NCBI GenBank assembly: GCA_903902895.1
Contig: CAIUWO010000893.1
Coordinates: 1 to 33,476, forward strand
Reading direction: 5' to 3'
From: Candidatus Hydrogenedentota bacterium
Lineage (GTDB): Bacteria; Hydrogenedentota; Hydrogenedentia; Hydrogenedentales; CAITNO01
DNA length: 33,476 nucleotides
Shown here: one piece after another, positions 28,761-33,476 of the stretch
How positions within the stretch are numbered: position 1 is the stretch's first letter
How the letters are laid out: each line of letters opens with the position of its first letter
The notes under the pieces: model-generated
The model's database searches: none
Seen by the model: only the letters and a program-made list of their open reading frames with translations
What the model was told of the DNA's origin: nothing
Program-made: the position numbers and the translations under genes

Positions 28761-29902
28761 TTCCCGTCAGTTGCGCAAAACCGGGATGCTCCGTGGCGGC
28801 GCGCCGCCTCCACCGTGTCCACCACCGCCTTGGCGTTCTCCAGCGGGATGTCGTAGAACAGGTAATCCGACGCGGCGACCATGTGTTTTGTGCCCCGGGT
28901 GGATTCCATCACGCCCTCCGTTGCCGCGCGCACGTCGTCGGGCGTGCCGGTGAGCAGCACATCGAGCCCGATGTTGCCGCGGGTGCACATGGCCTCAGGC
29001 AATTTTGCCCGCGCGTCGGCCAGCGACGCGACATTGCCCACCGGCGGCGGCGACAGGGTCTCGAACAGGTCGATACCCATCTGCCCGTAATAGCCCATGT
29101 CCAGAAACGGCTGTATGGGCGAGCAGATGTGCGAGTAGACCAGGCCGCCCGCATCATGCACGGCCGCCGTGATCGCCTGCGAGTCAGGCACCATAAAGGT
29201 CTCGTACAGCATGGGGGACATCATCTCGCGGCCCGGTCCGCCGAGGAAGATGAAGTCAGCCCCCCCGCCGATGACCGCGCGGCACAGGGCGGTGTTCACG
29301 TCGCGGATGCGGTCGCACAGCGCCCGGTAGCCGTCCAAGTCGGTCATGGCGAACATTACCGCGTCGGGCACGGTCGCCAGGCACATCATCTCAAAGGGCT
29401 GCACCGACCATTGCAGGCACACGGGCCATTCGGGATGCACCCTGGCCACCACCGGCCCCACCAGTTCAGCCACCTTGGGCAGCGCCTCGTACTGGCGGTC
29501 AATCATCCAGCGCACGGGGTCGAGCGAATCGCCAAAGGTGATGGGATATTTGACCGGAGTCGAACCCTGCCGGGGCCGCTCGTGAAATTCCCAGGCCAGG
29601 GTGCCGTAGGGGGTTTCCAGCCAGGAGTGCGTGCGCCTCTCGCCGTCCGTTTCGGATGCTTTACTCTTCCAGGCCAGTTCAGGCGCCGCCTGCCCCAAGT
29701 CGGGCAGACCCAGGTTGATCAGCGCATCGCCGCCAACAGTCTCGTAGGCGCGCATCGTGTCTTCCAGTGTCGTCTCGCTGACCCATTCCTTGCCGGCCAG
29801 TTTCGTGTCAAACCCAGCCCCTGCACCGATTTGCAACGATACAAAAGGCTGATCACCACCATGCCGGATGAACCCGACAAACCGCTCGCGCCGTGTGCTC
29901 AT
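28757..29902 (-). CDS. Second uroporphyrinogen decarboxylase-family protein
   Basis: A 381-residue UroD-fold protein. ATG 29902 (MSTRRERFVGFIRH) has GAGG about nine bases upstream and the standard RERF-type N-terminus. Conserved barrel motifs include GGGADFIFLGG (212-222), the putative zinc motif YSHICSPIQPFLDMGYYG (256-273; H258 and C260) and a C-terminal MVAASDYLFYDIPLENAKAV in place of the usual APSHxIQPDxP. It differs strongly from the protein at 3689-4693, so the two are not recent duplicates. Substrate unknown; a corrinoid- or cofactor-linked methyl transfer is the family-based guess, and no corrinoid protein is nearby. It is divergent from the peptidase gene at 30079. Confidence 0.85.
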   Translation of the reverse strand: MSTRRERFVGFIRHGGDQPFVSLQIGAGAGFDTKLAGKEWVSETTLEDTMRAYETVGGDALINLGLPDLGQAAPELAWKSKASETDGERRTHSWLETPYGTLAWEFHERPRQGSTPVKYPITFGDSLDPVRWMIDRQYEALPKVAELVGPVVARVHPEWPVCLQWSVQPFEMMCLATVPDAVMFAMTDLDGYRALCDRIRDVNTALCRAVIGGGADFIFLGGPGREMMSPMLYETFMVPDSQAITAAVHDAGGLVYSHICSPIQPFLDMGYYGQMGIDLFETLSPPPVGNVASLADARAKLPEAMCTRGNIGLDVLLTGTPDDVRAATEGVMESTRGTKHMVAASDYLFYDIPLENAKAVVDTVEAARRHGASRFCATDGN

Positions 29903-30078
29903 GACAAATTCCCTCAAATGGAGTGTGGATTTTATCACGCCTGACTGTTCCAGCCGTATCGAAAAGAAATGGCCTGCTGCGGGAATTTTGTATTTTTCGT
30001 GATTTGTTTATGCCTAAAGTTGCAGGTTTTGTCGCTCATGTCAGTCGGGATAGTAAGCATTACGGAAAGGAAAACAAC

Positions 30079-33003
30079 ATGAATTCGCTTGCCAGGCACA
30101 CACTATATCGTTCTTGGACCCGGCGGGGTGGTGCCCTGCTGACGGTTCTCGCCGTCTTGCTGGGCCTATCCGCCTGCAAACCGGACACCACCGCGCCGGA
30201 AAACGTCACCGGCCTGACTGCCGTGGCCGCTGACACGCAAGTCGCACTCTACTGGGTCAACCCTGGAGACGCTGACCTTGCGGGCGTGCGCATTCAGCGC
30301 AAACTGGCGGGCTACCCAGCGTCCACGACGGACGGTGACACTGTCTCCGAGGCCGCCGGAACCTCCTTCACCGACACCGGCCTGACCAACGGCAAACACT
30401 ATTTCTACACCCTGTTTGCCTACGATGCGGCCAGCAACTACGCCTCAGGCGTGCAGGCCGTCTCAGTGCCGACCAGCAGCCTGGCACAGGAGCCCATCCT
30501 GGGCGGATACCGAACCATTGCGGAGGCCCTGGCTGAACCCGGCCTGCCCTCCGACGGGGCCGCGGAACTGGCCACGGAGCTGGCGCAGGCCGAGGAGGTC
30601 TACCGGGCCGGTGACGCCTGCGGCGCGGCCGGAATCCTTCGGCAGTATGAACTGAGCGCGCAGGCGCGGCGCAGCGGCGCGGCCAACATTATCATCGAGG
30701 GCATGTTTGAAAACCTGTACAACCTGGGCCGGCGGCTCCGCTATGACATGCGCGTGCTCTCCCAGGACTGCCCGGGCGAGGACCGCGTAGGGATTCTGGC
30801 GGAAGCGCTCGTGGATGAGACAAAGAACGACAACACCGAACTGGGCGCCGGGTTCAGTTTCGGTGAACCGCTATTGCAGACCGTGAAAGCCGGCGGGGAG
30901 GTTTTCACCCAACTGGACATACCCGGTGCGGACGCCTCTCAGGGTCAGCCGGGCTTTCCGGCCGTACCCATCGTGCGCCGCCTGGTGGCCGTGCCGGAAG
31001 GCGCCGAGGTCTCCTCGGAAATCATTCTGGATGGCGGCAAGACGGTGGGGATGAACCTGTTCCCCGGGCAGTTCGAGCCGGCGGACCAGACACAGGACCC
31101 CTCGGGTCCGCCTGACCCGTCGACCTTTGCAAACCCGGCCTTCGTCAAGGACCCCGAAATCTACGCGACGGACCGGCCCTGGCCACCCAACCCGGTTTCG
31201 GTCAGTCCTGCCGGCCACTCCAGAGACCTGAACTTTTACATCGTGGAAGTCGCTTCGGGTCAGTACAACCCCGCCCGCAAAACCCTGACGCTGTTCGACA
31301 AGGTGGACGTGAAACTGTCCTTCAAGGGCGGCACCGGCAACTTCATGACCGCCGCTATGGCGAGTCCCTTTGAAAGCCGTCCGGATGTGTTCACGGGCGC
31401 GGCCCTCAATAAATCCGCCATTTCCAAACATGTGAGCCTGGCACCCATTATCAAGCGCTACACAGGTGAGGAACTGATGATTCTCACCCATCCCAGTTTC
31501 CGCGCGGCGGCGGACACGCTCGCGGCCTGGAAGAATGAGAAGGGTATCGTCACCCGGGTGTACGAAGTGGGTACGGGAACGGACAATGCGACCAGGGAGG
31601 CCATTGTGGCCCTGATCAAGTTTGAGTACGAAAAAGCCTACATACGGCCCTCCTATGCGCTGTTGCTGGGCGACGCCGAGTTCATCCCAACGTGGTACGT
31701 GACGGCAAACGAGCCCGGGCTGGTCGGCAGCGCCACTATCGGCACTGACTACCGCTACGCCTCTTTTACCGGCATTCTGCCCGGCGTCTTTCCGGACATC
31801 GCGGTGGGCCGCATTCCGGTCGACACCCTGGCGGACGCCAACACGGTGGTCAACAAGATTGTCAACTATGAAAAGACGCCGCCGGGTTTGGGCAGCCAGG
31901 CCTTCTACAGCAACGCGGCCATCGCCTCCCAGTTCCAGTGCTGCCGCAAGGACATTGCACAGGTTGGCTATGATCAGCGCACCTTTGCCCAGGTGTCCGA
32001 ATTCGCCCGCGACACCATGAACGGCCAGGGAAAGACGGTGCAGCGCATCTATACCAGGACCGTGGACACCGGCTGCGCAAGCTGCAATCCGGTCGATCCC
32101 CCCTACACGGGCGACGCCACGCCGCGCAGGTACAATGACGGCACGGCGCTCCCGGCCGACCTTGCGCCGGGCAGTGGTTTTGCCTGGAACGGCAGCAACG
32201 CCGACATCATCGCCGCGTGGAACGCGGGACGCTTCCTGTTCATTCACCGCGACCATGGCTGGCCGGGCGGATGGGGCAATCCCGGGTTTGACTGGTCAGA
32301 CGCCTCGGCGCTCACCAACGGCGCCCTGCTGCCGGTCGTGTTCAGCGTGAACTGCGCCAGCGGCTTGTTTGACAACGAAACCAACGGGGGCGCCCTGGGC
32401 TCCGGGGCCGGCGCGATGTACTTTGCCGAGCGGTTGCTGGTGAATCCGAACGGCGGCGCGGTGGGCTTGCTCGGGGACACGCGCAACAGCCCGAGTTGGG
32501 CAAACTCAGCCCTGCTGCGCGGGTTCATCGACGCCATCTGGCCGTCGGCCATTCCCGGCTTTGGCAGCAATACAAGCAAACGGCGCCTGGGCGACATCCT
32601 CAACCACGGCAAGATGTACATGTTCACGCAGGCGGGTGTGGAGGGGACGGGTGTTTCCTGGGCGAACACGGGCGACGAGCTGCGCCTGTGGAACTGCCTG
32701 GGCGACCCGACGCTGGAGATCTGGACCAAGTATCCGTATGCCAAGACCCTGCCCATAAGCGTATTCCCGCACTACTTGAACGGGGCGCTTCAACTGGACT
32801 TCCCGATTGCCGGGGCGGAGATTACCGCCACCCAAACCGATGGCAACGCGAGGATCATCCCCGTGGGCCGCATCGTCACGAAGCAGGGCGGCAACACGAT
32901 GCCGCTTTTCCAGACACCCAACCTGCAGGCGCCGATAGACTGGGCCATCACGCTGGAGGACGCGAGCACCATCAAGCTCAGCGAGATCGCCGCGACACAG
33001 TAG
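30079..33003 (+). CDS. Gingipain-type (C25) cysteine peptidase lipoprotein
   Basis: A 974-residue exported protease. ATG 30079 has AAGGA eight bases upstream; the earlier open frame is intergenic. The signal peptide ends in the lipobox LGLSAC (28-33), so Cys33 would be lipidated. A fibronectin-III-like domain follows (about 38-131; TAVAADTQVALYWVNPGDAD). A helical and beta propeptide-like region runs to about 460, and the C25 caspase-like domain to about 890. It begins ELMILTHPSFRAAADTLAAW and includes YALLLGDAEFIPTWY. The catalytic dyad is H726 in IHRDHGW and C759 in FSVNCASGLF, 33 residues apart as I recall for RgpB (H211/C244). The C-terminal about 80 residues form a beta domain without an obvious type IX sorting signal. 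It likely degrades external proteins. A terminator follows the stop. Confidence 0.92.
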   Translation: MNSLARHTLYRSWTRRGGALLTVLAVLLGLSACKPDTTAPENVTGLTAVAADTQVALYWVNPGDADLAGVRIQRKLAGYPASTTDGDTVSEAAGTSFTDTGLTNGKHYFYTLFAYDAASNYASGVQAVSVPTSSLAQEPILGGYRTIAEALAEPGLPSDGAAELATELAQAEEVYRAGDACGAAGILRQYELSAQARRSGAANIIIEGMFENLYNLGRRLRYDMRVLSQDCPGEDRVGILAEALVDETKNDNTELGAGFSFGEPLLQTVKAGGEVFTQLDIPGADASQGQPGFPAVPIVRRLVAVPEGAEVSSEIILDGGKTVGMNLFPGQFEPADQTQDPSGPPDPSTFANPAFVKDPEIYATDRPWPPNPVSVSPAGHSRDLNFYIVEVASGQYNPARKTLTLFDKVDVKLSFKGGTGNFMTAAMASPFESRPDVFTGAALNKSAISKHVSLAPIIKRYTGEELMILTHPSFRAAADTLAAWKNEKGIVTRVYEVGTGTDNATREAIVALIKFEYEKAYIRPSYALLLGDAEFIPTWYVTANEPGLVGSATIGTDYRYASFTGILPGVFPDIAVGRIPVDTLADANTVVNKIVNYEKTPPGLGSQAFYSNAAIASQFQCCRKDIAQVGYDQRTFAQVSEFARDTMNGQGKTVQRIYTRTVDTGCASCNPVDPPYTGDATPRRYNDGTALPADLAPGSGFAWNGSNADIIAAWNAGRFLFIHRDHGWPGGWGNPGFDWSDASALTNGALLPVVFSVNCASGLFDNETNGGALGSGAGAMYFAERLLVNPNGGAVGLLGDTRNSPSWANSALLRGFIDAIWPSAIPGFGSNTSKRRLGDILNHGKMYMFTQAGVEGTGVSWANTGDELRLWNCLGDPTLEIWTKYPYAKTLPISVFPHYLNGALQLDFPIAGAEITATQTDGNARIIPVGRIVTKQGGNTMPLFQTPNLQAPIDWAITLEDASTIKLSEIAATQ

Positions 33004-33031
33004 CGCGCGCCTGACCCGCAGCCAACTCCGT

Positions 33032-33066
33032 GGCATGGGCCCCCGTGGCCCATGCCGCTTTTCTTT
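33032..33066 (+). terminator. Rho-independent terminator
   Basis: A perfect 10-bp stem (33032-33041 with 33047-33056) has a five-base loop and is followed by GCTTTTCTTTG. It lies 28 bases after the stop of the peptidase gene. Confidence 0.8.
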
Positions 33067-33395
33067 GCACTGCGCACGGGCGGTGCCGCCCCAAAGCGGG
33101 TGTGTTGATGCCGCGGTCCTTGACTCTCCGCCGCACCGGACATGACCGATTACGCATTGTGGTCCCAATTTCACGCGGCACCCGAAGACGGATCCGCGCC
33201 CTTGACCACAATTGTTGCCAGGCCCATGGCGCTGAAAAGCCGCACCATGAATCTTGGTCACTGTTTAGCCGATTGGCGTGGGCTGCCTGATCTTCTTTCT
33301 TGCTCTTGCTCGAAATTGGCGAGCACCATGAAAGTTACACAAGGCCCTTTCCACAAAGGGTTTCATTGGTCCTGTAATTTCCATGATCCAAAACT
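33067..33395. other. Non-coding stretch, no gene seen
   Basis: No reading frame here has a ribosome site or recognisable product. It holds two small hairpins: GCTCG/CGAGC at 33306-33322 and CCCTTT/AAAGGG at about 33345-33360. CTTGCTCTTGCTC at 33299-33311 is complementary to the GAGCAAGAGC units downstream. Confidence 0.6.
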
Positions 33396-33460
33396 GGAGC
33401 AAGAGCAGGAGAGCAAGAGCAGGAGCAAGAGCCAGAGCAAGAAGAAGAAGAAGAAGAAGA
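33396..33460. repeat. Purine-rich simple-sequence tract
   Basis: Irregular GAGCAAGAGCAGGA-type units (33397-33440) run into about seven GAA triplets (33441-33460). One strand is almost free of T. The tract is close to the window edge, and I see no gene in it. Confidence 0.85.
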
Positions 33461-33476
33461 CCCTTCGCGCCGGTCG

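Overview
The window looks like one chromosomal segment of a GC-rich, Gram-negative-type bacterium. The predicted coding regions show signal peptides, lipoboxes, a Tat signal, a type IV/type II pseudopilin and an outer-membrane-style lipoprotein peptidase. The mix of a GH172/DUF2961 protein, a DUF5107-TPR protein, two uroporphyrinogen-decarboxylase-family proteins, a Tat-exported sugar-isomerase-type TIM barrel, a stand-alone prepilin-type protein and a gingipain-like peptidase is typical of polysaccharide-degrading lineages such as Candidatus Hydrogenedentota or Planctomycetota/Verrucomicrobiota relatives. That placement is inference: no rRNA or other phylogenetic marker except uvrC is present. 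I see no rRNA, tRNA, CRISPR array, prophage or transposase.

Layout. 1-8405 is a minus-strand block: a secreted glycoside-hydrolase-like protein, a more AT-rich membrane protein with PH-like repeats, a UroD-family protein, a secreted GH172 protein and oligoendopeptidase F. Its gaps hold several families of short palindromic or MITE-like repeats. 8641-10332 (+) is a secreted repeat-rich protein with its own promoter and terminator. 10474-11799 (-) encodes a small lipoprotein and an orphan sugar-type ABC ATPase. 11982-13682 (+) is a fused CoA-transferase whose 3' end overlaps a convergent ygbA-type gene. 14136-17970 (-) is a two-gene unit of a secreted serine esterase and a DUF5107-TPR protein.

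18152-24256 (+) is a tight operon: uvrC, a membrane-anchored alpha/beta hydrolase with a histone-H1-like Ala/Lys/Pro tail, a Tat-exported TIM-barrel isomerase, a dCMP deaminase and a two-HKD phospholipase-D-like protein. After it comes a DUF2442/DUF4160 pair on the opposite strand. That pair is bracketed by the real 3' end of the PLD gene and a second, decayed copy of the same 3' end, which marks this as the clearest rearranged spot in the window.

25173-26219 (+) is a membrane-anchored endonuclease/exonuclease/phosphatase-fold enzyme. 26307-29902 (-) holds a HAD hydrolase, a hexapeptide acyltransferase, a pseudopilin with an EF-hand-like loop and a second UroD-family protein. 30079-33003 (+) is a C25 (gingipain-type) lipoprotein peptidase with a strong terminator. 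The final ~420 bases hold only simple-sequence and hairpin repeats.

Together the genes suggest a heterotroph that digests external glycans and proteins. The intergenic DNA is rich in small non-autonomous repeats that have also entered at least one coding region.
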